NCBI RefSeq assembly: GCF_000341085.1
Contig: NZ_ANBA01000013.1
Span: 248,001 to 312,000, forward strand
Direction: 5' to 3'
Source of the DNA: Nocardiopsis ganjiahuensis DSM 45031
GTDB lineage: Bacteria; Actinomycetota; Actinomycetes; Streptosporangiales; Streptosporangiaceae
DNA length: 64,000 nt
A program made the translations under genes and the position numbers. This document shows, in pieces, positions 10,267 through 19,342 of the stretch; the first letter of the stretch is position 1; each line of letters opens with the position of its first letter. Below the pieces are notes generated by a model. The model had not been told where the DNA came from and did no database searches. It saw nothing but the letters and a program-made list of their open reading frames with translations.

Positions 10267-10988
10267 GGGTGCGGATCCTGGGGATCGGCATGGGCCCCCA
10301 GCACGTCACCGGTGAGGCGGCCGAGGCCCTGCGGGGCTGCGACTACGCCGTCGCCGTCCGCAAACGGGACGACGACGGCCTGTTCGCCCTGCGGCAGGAG
10401 GTCTGCGACGCCTTCGGGGTCCCGCTGGTGGCGGTGCCCGACCCCGAGCGCGACCGCGACGACCCCGCCGACTACCCGGCGGCGGTCGCCGACTGGCACG
10501 AGGCGCGCGTGGCCGCCTTCGAGCGGGTGCTGGGCGAGCGCGGCGGCACCGCGGCCTTCCTGGTCTGGGGCGACCCCTCCCTGTACGACTCCACCCTGCG
10601 GATCGTCGCGCGGATCGCCGAGCGCGGGAACGTCGGCGTGGACCACGACGTGCTGCCCGGGATCAGCGCGCCCCAGATCCTGGCGGCGCGGCACCGGATC
10701 GTGCTGCACGGGGTGGGCCGCCCGGTGCACGTCACCACGGCCCGGCGGCTGCCCGAGGCCGTGGCGGCGGGGCAGGACAACATCGTCGTCATGCTCACCG
10801 GGCGGCACGGTTTCGAGGGCCTGGAGGACTGGTCCCTGTGGTGGGGCGCCAACCTGGGCACCGACTCCGAGGAACTGGCCGCCGGACGGGTGGCGGACGT
10901 GCTGCCCGAGATCGAGGCGGCGCGCCGGCGGGCCAGGGAGAAGGCGGGCTGGGTGATGGACACCGCCCTGCTGAGGAGGCCGCAGTGA
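10263..10988 (+). CDS. cobF: Precorrin-6A synthase (deacetylating) CobF
   Basis: SAM-dependent C1-methyltransferase of 241 residues that methylates precorrin-5 and releases the extruded acetyl group as acetate, giving precorrin-6A. CobF marks the aerobic branch. The tetrapyrrole-methylase fold shows as VRILGIGMGPQHVT at the N-terminus, VWGDPSLYDSTLR in the middle and VLPGISAPQILAARH. The tail block LWWGANLGT is specific to CobF. The GTG start at 10263 overlaps the cobN stop by four bases (GTGA), so translation is likely coupled. Downstream, the cobQ GTG overlaps its stop in the same way. Confidence 0.95.
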   Translation: MRVRILGIGMGPQHVTGEAAEALRGCDYAVAVRKRDDDGLFALRQEVCDAFGVPLVAVPDPERDRDDPADYPAAVADWHEARVAAFERVLGERGGTAAFLVWGDPSLYDSTLRIVARIAERGNVGVDHDVLPGISAPQILAARHRIVLHGVGRPVHVTTARRLPEAVAAGQDNIVVMLTGRHGFEGLEDWSLWWGANLGTDSEELAAGRVADVLPEIEAARRRAREKAGWVMDTALLRRPQ

Positions 10989-12511
10989 GCGGGCTGCTGG
11001 TCGCCGGGACCACCTCCGGCGCGGGCAAGAGCGTGGTCACCACCGCCCTGTGCCGGGCCTTCGCCCGCAGGGGCGTGCGGGTGGCGCCGTACAAGGCGCA
11101 GAACATGTCCAACAACTCCATGGTCTGCCACGGACCGGACGGGCGCCCCGCGGAGATCGGCCGCGCCCAGTGGGTGCAGGCGCTGGCCGCCCGCGCCGTC
11201 CCCGAACCCGCGATGAACCCGGTGCTGCTCAAGCCCGGTAGCGACCGGCGCAGCCACGCCGTGCTGATGGGCCACCCCGCCGGGGACGTCTCCTCCTCGA
11301 ACTGGGAGGCCGGGCGGCGCCACCTCGCCGAGGCCGCGCACGCCGCCTTCGACGACCTGTCCGAGCGCTACGACGTGGTCGTCGCCGAGGGCGCGGGCAG
11401 CCCCGCCGAGATCAACCTGCGCGCGGGCGACTACGTGAACATGGGCCTGGCCCGGCACGCGGGGATGCCCGTGGTGGTGGTCGGCGACATCGACCGGGGC
11501 GGGGTGTTCGCCGCGATGTACGGGACGGTGGCGCTGTTGGAGCCCGCCGACCAGGAGCTGATCGCCGGTTTCGTGGTCAACAAGTTCCGGGGTGACCACG
11601 GCCTGCTCCGACCGGGTCTGGACGACCTCGAACGGATCACCGGGCGACGGGTGTTCGGGACCCTGCCGTGGGACCCCGGGCTGTGGCTGGACTCCGAGGA
11701 CGCCCTGGACCTGGAGGGACGGCGGGCCGACGGGGAGGCGGCGCTGCGGGTGGCGGTGGTGCGCCTGCCGCGGATCAGCAACTTCACCGACGTGGACGCG
11801 CTCGGCCTGGAACCCGGGCTCGACGTGGTCTTCGCCTCCGGGCCGCGCGACGTCGCCGACGCCGACCTCGTGGTGCTGCCCGGAACCCGCTCCACCCTCG
11901 CCGACCTGGCCTGGCTGCGCTCGCGCGGGCTGGACGCGGCGATCACCGAACACGTGCGCCGGGGGCGTCCGCTGCTCGGGATCTGCGGCGGGTTCCAGAT
12001 GCTCGGGCGCACCGTCGCCGACCCCGAGGGGGTCGAGGCCGCCCCGGGGTCCTCGGCGGAAGGCCTGGGGCTGCTCGACGTGCGCACCGACTTCACCGCC
12101 GAGAAGACCCTGCGGCTGCCCGAGGGCGAGGCGCTGGGCGCGCCCGCGCACGGCTACGAGATCCACCACGGACGCGTCACCGTGGGCGGGGGAGCGGAGG
12201 AGTTCCTGGGCGGAGCGCGTGCGGGGAACGTCTTCGGCACCATGTGGCACGGCAGCCTGGAGGGCGACGCCTTCCGGGCGGCCTTCCTCGACCGGGCGCT
12301 GGGGTACGGGCCGTCCGGGACGGACTTCTCCGCCGCGCGCGAGCGGCGCATGGACCTGCTCGCGGATCTCGCGGAGCGCTATCTGGATGTTGACGCGCTG
12401 CTGGAGCTGGCCCGCGAGGGTGCGCCCGCCGGGCTCGCCCTGCTCGGTCGGGCCCACCCGTCGCCCGCCACCACCCTCAACGGACGCCTTCGGCGCAGCC
12501 ATCTCCTATGA
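10985..12511 (+). CDS. cobQ: Cobyric acid synthase CobQ (glutamine-hydrolysing)
   Basis: Amidates side chains b, d, e and g of adenosylcobyrinic acid a,c-diamide, using glutamine and ATP. Length is 508 residues. The N-terminal P-loop-like motif GTTSGAGKS (8-16), [11 protein letters not shown] (35-45) and GDIDRGGVF lie in the synthetase domain. The class I glutaminase domain has its nucleophile at C334 in [13 protein letters not shown] at 10985 overlaps the cobF stop. The last 14 residues ([14 protein letters not shown]) lie beyond the usual family end and are encoded mostly by a 43-bp repeat that recurs at 21387-21429. That suggests the original C-terminus was replaced by a dispersed element. 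The stop overlaps the cobK ATG. Confidence 0.96.
   Translation: MSGLLVAGTTSGAGKSVVTTALCRAFARRGVRVAPYKAQNMSNNSMVCHGPDGRPAEIGRAQWVQALAARAVPEPAMNPVLLKPGSDRRSHAVLMGHPAGDVSSSNWEAGRRHLAEAAHAAFDDLSERYDVVVAEGAGSPAEINLRAGDYVNMGLARHAGMPVVVVGDIDRGGVFAAMYGTVALLEPADQELIAGFVVNKFRGDHGLLRPGLDDLERITGRRVFGTLPWDPGLWLDSEDALDLEGRRADGEAALRVAVVRLPRISNFTDVDALGLEPGLDVVFASGPRDVADADLVVLPGTRSTLADLAWLRSRGLDAAITEHVRRGRPLLGICGGFQMLGRTVADPEGVEAAPGSSAEGLGLLDVRTDFTAEKTLRLPEGEALGAPAHGYEIHHGRVTVGGGAEEFLGGARAGNVFGTMWHGSLEGDAFRAAFLDRALGYGPSGTDFSAARERRMDLLADLAERYLDVDALLELAREGAPAGLALLGRAHPSPATTLNGRLRRSHLL
12458..12500. repeat. 43-bp dispersed repeat, copy 1 (in cobQ 3' end)
   Basis: This 43-bp stretch matches 21387-21429 at 42 of 43 positions, although the surrounding genes are unrelated and the reading frame differs. 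Its centre contains a short hairpin, CGCCTTCGGCG. The copy here supplies most of the CobQ tail. Confidence 0.8.
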
Positions 12512-13281
12512 GACTCCTGTTGCTGGGTGGCACCTCCGAGGCCCGTGAGCTGGCCGCGCTGCTGGTCGAGGCCGGTGTGGACGTGACGACGTCGCTGGCC
12601 GGACGGGTGGCCCGGCCGCGCCTGCCGGTGGGGAAGGTGCGGATCGGCGGGTTCGGGGGCGTGCCCGGGCTGCGCGCGGCCCTGGCCGACTACGACGCGG
12701 TGGTGGACGCCACCCATCCCTTCGCGCTCGGGATGACCGCGAACGCGGCGGCCGCCTGCACGGACCTGCCGCTGCTGCGGTTGGAGCGGCCGGGCTGGGA
12801 GCCGGATCCGGCGTGGCACTACGCGGACACCCACGAGGAGGCGGCAGGACTGGCGGCCGGGCTCGGAGAGCGGCCGTTCGTGACGGTCGGCCGCCAGGAG
12901 TTGGCCCGCTTCGTGCCCGACCTGGGCGAACGGGCGGTTCTGGCCCGGGTGGTGGACGTGCCCGAGCTCGAACTGCCGGGCGCCTGGCGCCTGCTGACCA
13001 GCCGGGGGCCGTACCGGCTCGAAGGTGAGCTGGAGCTGATGGCCGGGCACCGGGCGGACGTGCTCGTCACCAAGGACTCCGGCGGTACCTACACCTGGCC
13101 GAAGATGGAGGCCGCGGGGAGGCTGGGAGTCCCGGTCGTGGTGGTGCGGCGCCCGGCCGGACCGGAGGGCGTGCCCACGGTCCACAGGGTGGCGGAAGCG
13201 TTCGCCTGGGTGACCGGGCTGGGACGATGGTCGGATCACGGATGTCAGGAGCCGCGCGGGAGCACCAGTCCGGACTCGTAG
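12508..13281 (+). CDS. cobK: Precorrin-6A reductase CobK, with altered C-terminus
   Basis: NADPH-dependent reductase (257 residues) that reduces precorrin-6A to dihydro-precorrin-6A (precorrin-6B). Recognised by [51 protein letters not shown] and [22 protein letters not shown] overlaps the cobQ stop (ATGA). The end is unusual: after [11 protein letters not shown] the frame runs about 18 more residues into the 3' end of the convergent response-regulator gene, overlapping it by 37 bp. A scrap encoding a normal-looking ending, VAEAFDWLAGLE then stop, survives 2.6 kb away at 15880-15936. The present tail therefore looks like the product of a rearrangement. The catalytic region is intact. Confidence 0.94.
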   Translation: MRLLLLGGTSEARELAALLVEAGVDVTTSLAGRVARPRLPVGKVRIGGFGGVPGLRAALADYDAVVDATHPFALGMTANAAAACTDLPLLRLERPGWEPDPAWHYADTHEEAAGLAAGLGERPFVTVGRQELARFVPDLGERAVLARVVDVPELELPGAWRLLTSRGPYRLEGELELMAGHRADVLVTKDSGGTYTWPKMEAAGRLGVPVVVVRRPAGPEGVPTVHRVAEAFAWVTGLGRWSDHGCQEPRGSTSPDS

Positions 13282-13907
13282 GCGAGAATGACGAGCTGGG
13301 CGCGGTCTCGGGCGTGGAGCTTGATCATGGCCCGGTTGACGTGGGTCTTCGCGGTCAGCGGGCTGATCACCATGCGCTCTGCGAGCTGGTCGTTGGACAG
13401 GCCCCGCGCCACCAGTGCCACGGCCTCGCGCTCACGGTTGGTCAGCCCCTCCAGCCCCGCGTCGGCGCCGGTGACGAGCGGCTGGCTGACGTACCGGTCG
13501 ATCAGCTTGCGGGTGATCGACGGTGCGAGCAGCGCGTCGCCGCGTGCGGCGACGCGCACGGCGTGCAGGAAGTCCTCCGGTTGGACGTCCTTGACCAGGA
13601 ACCCGGCCGCCCCCGCGCGCAGGGCGTCGAAGACGTACTCGTCCAGGCCGTAATTGGTCAGGATGACGACGTGCACCGCCGCGAGTACCGGATCCGCGGC
13701 GATGCGCCGGGTCGTCTCGATCCCGTCCATGACCGGCATCCGGATGTCGACGAGCGCGACATCGGGCCGGTGCTCCCTGGCCATCGCCAGGCCCTCACCG
13801 CCGTCCGCCGCCTCGGCCACCACCTCGACACCGTCCTCGGCGTCCAGGAGCGCACGGAACCCGCTGCGGATGAGCGGCTGGTCGTCGACCAGCAGGACAC
13901 GGATCAC
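13245..13907 (-). CDS. NarL/LuxR-family response regulator (system 1)
   Basis: A 220-residue response regulator. The receiver domain spans 1-120 with the phospho-acceptor at D54 in VALVDIRMP and acidic residues D8-D9. The LuxR-type helix-turn-helix occupies about 150-215, with [20 protein letters not shown] and the recognition helix region [16 protein letters not shown] at 13907 overlaps the stop of its histidine kinase. Its 3' end overlaps cobK tail-to-tail. It closely resembles the regulator at 16071-16736, so the two systems are probably related by duplication. Targets are unknown; the divergent DUF6223 gene is the nearest candidate. Confidence 0.93.
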   Translation of the reverse strand: MIRVLLVDDQPLIRSGFRALLDAEDGVEVVAEAADGGEGLAMAREHRPDVALVDIRMPVMDGIETTRRIAADPVLAAVHVVILTNYGLDEYVFDALRAGAAGFLVKDVQPEDFLHAVRVAARGDALLAPSITRKLIDRYVSQPLVTGADAGLEGLTNREREAVALVARGLSNDQLAERMVISPLTAKTHVNRAMIKLHARDRAQLVILAYESGLVLPRGS

Positions 13908-15022
13908 GGCGCGGGCTCCACGGGCAGTTCGGCGCGGACGGTGAAGCCGCCCCCGTCCCGGGGCGCCGCTCGTAGACGGCCGCCGAGAGCGGTGACCCGT
14001 TCGCGCATCCCGAGCAGTCCGACGCCGGGCACCGGCGCGCTGCCGGGGGCCGCCTCACCGTCGTCGTCGACTCGAATGACCAGGGAGTCGCCGCGGTGCT
14101 CGATCCGCACCGACACCGTCGCGGCGGCAGCGTGCCGAACGACATTGGTCAGCGATTCCTGGACGATCCGGTAGGCGGTCCGGTCCACCGCCGCAGGGAC
14201 CTCCTTCGGCCGTCCCCCGACCGCCAGCGCCGCGTTCAGCCCGCTGCTCCGGGCCTGTTCCAGCAGCTCCGGGAGGTCGTCGAGCCCGTGCGGCGGGTTC
14301 CTGTCGTCGTCACGCAGCGCCTCCAGGGTCGCCCGCAGCTCCCGGGTGGCCTCCCTGGCCGCCCCCTGGATCGCCAGCAAGGGCTCCGATACCTGTTCAC
14401 CGCGCTTGCGGGCCAGGTGGACGGCGACCTCGGACTGCACTTTGATGACGGAGATCTGGTGGGTGAGCGAATCGTGCAGCTCCCGCGCGATGCGCAGCCG
14501 CTCCTCGTCGGCACGGTGCCGCGCGGTCTCCTCACGGGTGCGCTCGGCCTCCTCCGCCCGGCGCTCGGCTTGGCGCACCGCTTCCCCCGCTGCCCCGGCG
14601 GCGATCAGCCAGGCCAGTTGGAGGGCCTCCCGGGAGTGCGTGAACGCCTCGCCCAGGGACGGTGTCTGCGCGGAGGCCAGCAGTACGAGCGGGAGTGCGA
14701 GCAGCATGACCGCTGTGGCCGCCACCGCGGCGGTGCGGTGCCCCGCCCGCATGGCGGCGTATACCGCGAAGAGGTAGGCGACGGCGGGTACGTCGACACC
14801 GGAGGCCTGTTGACCCAGGGCTGTCAGCCCGGTCACGGCCAGCACGGCGATCGGAGCCCGGCGGTGCCGGACCAGCGCCAGCCCGCCGACGCCCAGCAGG
14901 GCGTAGCCCAGCCACTCGGTACCCGTGGGGAGATGCTGTCCGGACAGGACGGTGACCAGCAGGACCGCCGCCGCCCCGGCGGTGACCGCCCAGTCTCCGG
15001 CGCCGATCCGACCCCTGGTCAT
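13904..15022 (-). CDS. NarL-partner sensor histidine kinase (system 1)
   Basis: A 372-residue membrane kinase. The N-terminal 130 or so residues hold about four to five hydrophobic segments without a clear periplasmic sensor loop, so it may sense the membrane itself. A short coiled stretch (RQAERRAEEAERTREE) leads into the HisKA_3 phosphoacceptor block RIARELHDSLTHQ, with its histidine. The HATPase domain shows VQESLTNVVRHAA and GVGLLGMRERVTALGG. It is translated just ahead of its response regulator with a four-base overlap. The stimulus is not evident. Confidence 0.93.
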   Translation of the reverse strand: MTRGRIGAGDWAVTAGAAAVLLVTVLSGQHLPTGTEWLGYALLGVGGLALVRHRRAPIAVLAVTGLTALGQQASGVDVPAVAYLFAVYAAMRAGHRTAAVAATAVMLLALPLVLLASAQTPSLGEAFTHSREALQLAWLIAAGAAGEAVRQAERRAEEAERTREETARHRADEERLRIARELHDSLTHQISVIKVQSEVAVHLARKRGEQVSEPLLAIQGAAREATRELRATLEALRDDDRNPPHGLDDLPELLEQARSSGLNAALAVGGRPKEVPAAVDRTAYRIVQESLTNVVRHAAAATVSVRIEHRGDSLVIRVDDDGEAAPGSAPVPGVGLLGMRERVTALGGRLRAAPRDGGGFTVRAELPVEPAP

Positions 15023-15218
15023 GCGTGAACTCTAACCGGATGCTCGCGTGGGCGACTCCGCCCCGCGGAGGATCTGTCGACTACTGCGCACGCGGTAGTT
15101 CCGCGCTTTCTACGGTGTCGGCGGCAGCGCGAAGTGTCCGCGTCCGCACGACGACCGGAGGGGATCCCGACGGACATGATCGAGGCTCGTCCGGTCGTCG
15201 AAGGCAGAGGAGCACCCC

Positions 15219-15626
15219 ATGTCTGTCCGCTACTTCCCCCTCGTCCCCGTGGCCGCCCTGCTCGGGGTGTTCGTTCTCGCCGCTCCGGCGGCCGCGTTCG
15301 AGTCGGTCGGGCCGGTCGGGTCGGCCGCAGCCTGGGGCGGCATCGTGACCTTCGGGCGCGCCGGGACGCTTGTGGCCGCCCTGGTGGGGTTGGTCGGTAC
15401 GGCCGTCGGTGGTCTGGCCCTGACAAGGCCCAGCCGTACCGGTGCCTTCGCGGCCCTGGCGGCGGGTCTGGTCAGTGTGGCCCTCGGCGGGTTGTTCGCG
15501 TACATCGCCGAGGGCGGGCCGGGCAGCGGGAGCGGGGTCGTCGGGGCCTACGTGGCCATCGTGGTGGGACTGGTCGCCGCGGTCCTCGGATGCCTGGTCC
15601 TGCTGCGGGCCCGGCACACCGGCTGA
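15219..15626 (+). CDS. Small membrane protein, DUF6223-like
   Basis: A 135-residue protein with an N-terminal hydrophobic, signal-like segment ending in the cleavable-looking APAAAFES, then three further hydrophobic segments separated by TRPSRTG and AEGGPGSGSGVVG. The Ala/Gly-rich layout with a GGPG(S/T)G(S/N)GVVG loop matches the DUF6223 family of actinomycete membrane proteins, whose function is unknown. It begins about 200 bp from the divergent kinase of system 1, so it may be that system's target. The family name is from recollection of the pattern. Confidence 0.65.
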   Translation: MSVRYFPLVPVAALLGVFVLAAPAAAFESVGPVGSAAAWGGIVTFGRAGTLVAALVGLVGTAVGGLALTRPSRTGAFAALAAGLVSVALGGLFAYIAEGGPGSGSGVVGAYVAIVVGLVAAVLGCLVLLRARHTG

Positions 15627-15631
15627 GGGGT

Positions 15632-15864
15632 AGGGAGGACGAACATCGTCCTTGCGTACGGTGGGGCCCCTTCGTTTCCTGTGGGGATCGGGGCCCGTGG
15701 AAGGCAGGAGCGTCCGGTTGCCCTTGGGGGAGTAGCGATCGCCGGGCGCTCCTGCTCTCGGCTGTTCAGGGGGAGAGCGCGGAGTGGAGAAAGGCCGTCC
15801 ACTCAGCGGTGGGGAAGGGGAGGTGCCCGGCGGTGGGGTGCTTGGAGTCGCGGACGGCGGCGCC
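15632..15864. repeat. 233-bp direct repeat, copy A
   Basis: Nearly identical to 19111-19342, with about a dozen substitutions and one small indel. It starts six bases after the DUF6223 stop codon. It carries the long hairpin that follows the intact DUF397 gene (arms 15704-15717 and 15742-15755, one arm mismatch) plus the 3' end of a DUF397 gene. The copy at 19 kb sits in an intact gene context and is probably the parent. Confidence 0.9.
15766..15864 (-). pseudogene. DUF397 gene relic, 3' end only
   Basis: Leftward translation gives GAAVRDSKHPTAGHLPFP and then TAEWTAFLHSALSP with a stop, matching the C-terminal 30 or so residues of the DUF397 protein at 19244-19498 nearly residue for residue. 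The N-terminal KSSYS...CVEVA repeats are missing. The break abuts a scrap of cobK at 15880. It is non-functional as it stands, although a 69-residue frame runs through it from an unrelated upstream sequence. Confidence 0.8.
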
Positions 15865-15879
15865 CCCGGTTTCCTGAGG

Positions 15880-15936
15880 GTGCCCACTGTCAACAGGGTG
15901 GCGGAAGCGTTCGACTGGCTGGCCGGTCTGGAGTGA
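15880..15936 (+). pseudogene. cobK 3'-end relic
   Basis: Nineteen codons reading VPTVNRVAEAFDWLAGLE then TGA. This matches the cobK segment [17 protein letters not shown] (DNA about 89 percent identical over 54 bp) and ends as a normal cobK should. No other part of cobK is attached. It is separated from the live gene by system 1 and the DUF6223 gene, which points to a rearrangement that cut the cobK 3' end. Confidence 0.75.
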
Positions 15937-16070
15937 GACCGCACTGGGGGAGTTCGAGTTCCTTGGGGCCAGCACCTACCGGGGCGATTTTCGTCAGGGC
16001 CCAGGAGGGTTTCCCGGCAAAGCTCTCTGGGAGAGCTCCCCCCGAGGGCGGTGCGACCGGGGCGTCCTAC

Positions 16071-16736
16071 TCAGACCTGGGGCGACACCAGTCCGCTCTG
16101 ATAGCTGATCACCACCAACTGCGCTCGATCACGTGCGCCCAGCTTGACCATCGCCCGGTTGACGTGCGTCTTCACCGTCAGGGGGGAAAGGAACAGCCGT
16201 TCGGCGATCTCGGTGTTGGACAGCCCTTCAGCGACCATGACGGTCAGTTCCCGTTCGCGAGGAGTCAACTCGCGGATACCCGGGCGCGGCTCGGTCACCG
16301 GGTGCGCGGGGCTCTCCAGGAAGTGGCGAACCAGCCCTCGGGTGGCCTTCGGTGACAGCAGCGCGTCACCGCGCACCACCGAACGGATCCCGGCCAGCAG
16401 CTCTGCGGGCTTCACCCCCTTGCCGAGGAACCCGCTCGCTCCGGCCCTCAACGCCTGGTACACGTACTCGTCGATCTCGAAGGTGGTGAGGATGACGATG
16501 CGTGTCCCGTCCAGTCCGGGCTCGGCGGTGATGGCGCGTGTGGCCCGCAGACCGTCCATGCCGGGCATGCGGATGTCCAACAGCGCGACGTCGCACCCGG
16601 TCCGGCGGATCAGTTCGATCGCCTCGGCGCCGTCGCCTGCTTCACCGACGACCTCCATGTCCTCGGCCGCGTCGATCAGTACCCGGAAACCGCTCCGGAC
16701 CAGGGCCTGGTCGTCCGCGAGTACCACTCGGATCAT
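16071..16736 (-). CDS. NarL/LuxR-family response regulator (system 2)
   Basis: A 221-residue response regulator with receiver D54 (VALLDIRMPGMDG), D8-D9 and a C-terminal LuxR helix-turn-helix ([31 protein letters not shown]). ATG at 16736 overlaps its kinase stop. Strong similarity to the system 1 regulator, including the tail ARDRAQLV, indicates a shared origin. The output may concern the divergent DMT permease at 18037, the nearest non-regulatory gene. That link is positional only. Confidence 0.93.
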   Translation of the reverse strand: MIRVVLADDQALVRSGFRVLIDAAEDMEVVGEAGDGAEAIELIRRTGCDVALLDIRMPGMDGLRATRAITAEPGLDGTRIVILTTFEIDEYVYQALRAGASGFLGKGVKPAELLAGIRSVVRGDALLSPKATRGLVRHFLESPAHPVTEPRPGIRELTPRERELTVMVAEGLSNTEIAERLFLSPLTVKTHVNRAMVKLGARDRAQLVVISYQSGLVSPQV

Positions 16737-17902
16737 GAGTTTCCCCTGTTCTCCAACGGCACAGCCGCATACACCCGGTACCCGTCCTCAACCTGTCCGG
16801 TCTCCAGGGTCCCCCCTATCGCGGTGACCCGTTCGCGCATTCCGATCGTGCCCAGGCCGGACGGGCTCGGAGCGGTGCCGCCAGGGTGCAGGGGGTTGCG
16901 CACCTCCAGTGACAACCGCGCCGCACCGTAGGCGAGGCACACGGTCGCGGTACCGGCGCCGTGCTTGTGGGCATTGGTCAGTGCCTCCTGGAGGAGTCGG
17001 TAGGCGACCAGCCCTGTGCCCGGACCGAGGGGAACAGGAGACCCGGAGACCCGGTAGTCGACCTCGAACCCTGCCTCCGTGAACGTCCGCAGCAGTTCGG
17101 GGAACTGGTCGAGCCCTGGAGCTGGGGCTGTCGGATCCTCCTCGCCGTCGGCACGCACCACGCTGAGCAGGGCGGACATCTCCGACAAGACCGACCGGCT
17201 GCCGCGTCGGACATGGCCCAGCGCCTGTTCGGCCGCGTCCGGGTCGCTGCGTAGCAGGTGGGCGGCCACCTCGGCCTGCACGTTGACGAGGGTGAGGTTG
17301 TGCGCGACCACGTCATGCAGCTCCCGGGCGATGCGCAGCCGTTCCTCGGCGACCCGTCGGCGGGCCTCCTCCTCGCGCTGCTCCTCGGCCCGGCGGGCCC
17401 GGTCCTGGGAGTCCGCCAACCGTTCGCGGTGCACGCGGACCGAGTAGCCGACAGACATCGCGGCCGCCACGGACATGGGCCACCACAGCACGCTGGGACT
17501 GAACAGGACAGCTCCCCACGCCAGATCCATGGCGGTCAGGGTCACGACCGCGCCGGTGCCCACCGCGGCACGGACGCCTCGTCCCGAGCGTGAGGCTGTG
17601 GTGTACAGCAGGACGGTCAGTGCGAGCTGAAGCGGGGTCTGGAAGGCACTGACGGCCCCGGCCATGACACAACCGCTGAGCGAGACGAGGGCGGCCGGCG
17701 CTGGGAAGCGTCGGCGCAGCGCCACTGGAGCACAGGCCAGCACGGCACTCGCCAGGGCGACGGCTCCGGTACCTTCGTCCCACTCGACGGTCCCCTCCGC
17801 CAGGAGGGCGAGCGCCAGCCCGAGAAGACCTGAGCACAGCAGGCCGTCCAGCAGCCAGGGGGACCCGGCCCGAGCCGTCTCCCCGAGGCGCACGCCGCGC
17901 AT
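16733..17902 (-). CDS. NarL-partner sensor histidine kinase (system 2)
   Basis: A 389-residue membrane kinase with about five to six N-terminal hydrophobic segments and no large extracellular loop. A charged linker (SQDRARRAEEQREEEARRR) leads to HisKA_3 with RIARELHDVVAHN, and the ATPase domain has LLQEALTNAHKHG and GLGTIGMRERVTAIGG. The frame is open for 55 codons further upstream, but the ATG at 17902 is chosen because GGGGAGGA lies just ahead of it and the membrane domain begins soon after. It overlaps its response regulator by four bases. Confidence 0.92.
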   Translation of the reverse strand: MRGVRLGETARAGSPWLLDGLLCSGLLGLALALLAEGTVEWDEGTGAVALASAVLACAPVALRRRFPAPAALVSLSGCVMAGAVSAFQTPLQLALTVLLYTTASRSGRGVRAAVGTGAVVTLTAMDLAWGAVLFSPSVLWWPMSVAAAMSVGYSVRVHRERLADSQDRARRAEEQREEEARRRVAEERLRIARELHDVVAHNLTLVNVQAEVAAHLLRSDPDAAEQALGHVRRGSRSVLSEMSALLSVVRADGEEDPTAPAPGLDQFPELLRTFTEAGFEVDYRVSGSPVPLGPGTGLVAYRLLQEALTNAHKHGAGTATVCLAYGAARLSLEVRNPLHPGGTAPSPSGLGTIGMRERVTAIGGTLETGQVEDGYRVYAAVPLENRGNS

Positions 17903-18036
17903 GTGTTCCTCCCCTGCCCCAGCCGGTGCCCGCAGGATGTCACAGACCGAAGCCGACGGTGTACTGCGTCCGGAGTAGGTGGGAAGCCCGCGTTCGGAGG
18001 ACGACAGGGACCGGCCTGTCCGACAGGTTCGTGGGC

Positions 18037-18978
18037 ATGGTGAACCCCGTCTGGCTCGGTGTCGCACTGGGCGTGCTCTCGTGCGCCGCGTACACGGCCG
18101 CAGCAGTGGCGCAGTGGCGGCTGGCCGTCCTCGTTCCCGAACCGCTCACGGGGCGGCACCCGTTGGCCGTTCTCCTGCGCCACCCCCTGTGGTGGGTGTC
18201 GGCGGCTCTCAACGCGGGGCGGGCCGGTTTCCAGGTCGGTGCGGTGGGGCTTGCACCGCTGACGATGGTGCAGCCGTTGGGGGTGCTGGTACTGGTGTTC
18301 GCGGTTCCCTGGGCGGCACGGGCCGGTGGGCGGAGGGTGACAGCGAGGGAGTGGCACGGAGCCTTCCTGACCGTTGTCGCCTTGGGCCTGTTGTTGGCTG
18401 TGGCCGTGACGGGAGGTCAGGGGCATGCCCTCGGCCGCGCCGGTTCGCTGCTGCTCACGGCCGGGACTCTGGTGCTGCTCGGCGGTTGTTCCTGGATCGC
18501 AGGCCGTTGCGGGGTGACGTGGCGCGGTTACCTGCTCGCCGCGGCGGCGGGGATCGCCTTCGGAGTCTCCTCCGCCCTGGCCAGGACCGCGACCACGGTG
18601 GTCGGTGCGCAGGGGGTGAGTGGGGTGCTTCACCCGGCCGCAGCCGGTGCCGCGATCATCGCGGTCCTCGGGCTGTTCCTGGCTCAGGCCGCCTACCAGG
18701 GGGTGGAGTTGGGAGCGCCGCTGGGTGTGACCACGGTGGTCAACCCGATCGCCGCGGCCACGGTCGGGGTTGTCCTCATGGGGGAGTCCTACAGCGGTGG
18801 GTGGAGTGGTGCGGGTGTCGCGGTGCTCTGCGCGATCCTCGGCGGTTACGGGATCGTCCTGCTGACGGTCGAACGCCCCGGCTCCGAGGCGGGGCCGTCC
18901 GAAGGCACTGCCTCAGCTGAGTCGGAGAGGGATCTCCGGAAGCCATGCCGAGCAGCGCCGTTGGAGAGACGGCGGTGA
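18037..18978 (+). CDS. DMT-superfamily (EamA/NIPA-like) permease
   Basis: A 313-residue polytopic membrane protein with nine to ten predicted helices. The N-terminal LGVALGVLSCAAYTAAAVAQ and the pattern GLAPLTMVQPLGVLVLVFA, with LGAPLGVTTVVNPIAAATVG in the second half, fit the two-repeat DMT architecture seen in NIPA-like and EamA-like proteins. The C-terminus is hydrophilic and long. ATG at 18037 is preferred over the in-frame GTG two codons before. It is divergent from the system 2 kinase. A doubly deleted relic of this gene is found at 21829-22015. The transported substrate is unknown. Confidence 0.78.
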   Translation: MVNPVWLGVALGVLSCAAYTAAAVAQWRLAVLVPEPLTGRHPLAVLLRHPLWWVSAALNAGRAGFQVGAVGLAPLTMVQPLGVLVLVFAVPWAARAGGRRVTAREWHGAFLTVVALGLLLAVAVTGGQGHALGRAGSLLLTAGTLVLLGGCSWIAGRCGVTWRGYLLAAAAGIAFGVSSALARTATTVVGAQGVSGVLHPAAAGAAIIAVLGLFLAQAAYQGVELGAPLGVTTVVNPIAAATVGVVLMGESYSGGWSGAGVAVLCAILGGYGIVLLTVERPGSEAGPSEGTASAESERDLRKPCRAAPLERRR

Positions 18979-19110
18979 AGGGTTCCCGCGGGTCGCGAAG
19001 CCAGCGAGCACCCCGGGCCCGCTCCTGGACTTCGTGTACACGATCATCTGCGGTGTGAGCGGGGACGCGATGAATGACGACGGCAACAACTGACGTGGCC
19101 AGTGGGGGAC

Positions 19111-19342
19111 AGGGAGGACGTACATCGTCCTTGCGTGCGGTGGGCCCTTTCGTTTCCTGTGGGGATCGGGGCCCGTGGAAGGCAGGAGCGCCCGGTTGCC
19201 CTTGGGGGAGTAGCGATCGCCGGGCGCTCCTGCTCTCGGCTGTTCAGGGGGAGAGCGCGGAGTGGAGGAAAGCCGTCCACTCGGAGCTGGGGAAGGGGAG
19301 GTGCCCGGCGGTGGGGTGCTTGGAGTCGCGAACGGCGGCGCC
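19111..19342. repeat. 232-bp direct repeat, copy B
   Basis: Partner of 15632-15864. It covers the 3' third of the intact DUF397 gene, its terminator-like hairpin and about 70 bp beyond. Similarity ends sharply inside the DUF397 frame at about 19342. Confidence 0.9.
19182..19233 (-). terminator. Long-loop hairpin after the DUF397 gene
   Basis: GCAGGAGCGCCCGG (19182-19195) pairs perfectly with CCGGGCGCTCCTGC (19220-19233) across a 24-base loop. On the leftward strand it follows the DUF397 stop at 19244 by about ten bases. There is no U-tract. It is retained with a single arm mismatch in the copy at 15.7 kb, so the structure may be under selection. Confidence 0.6.
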
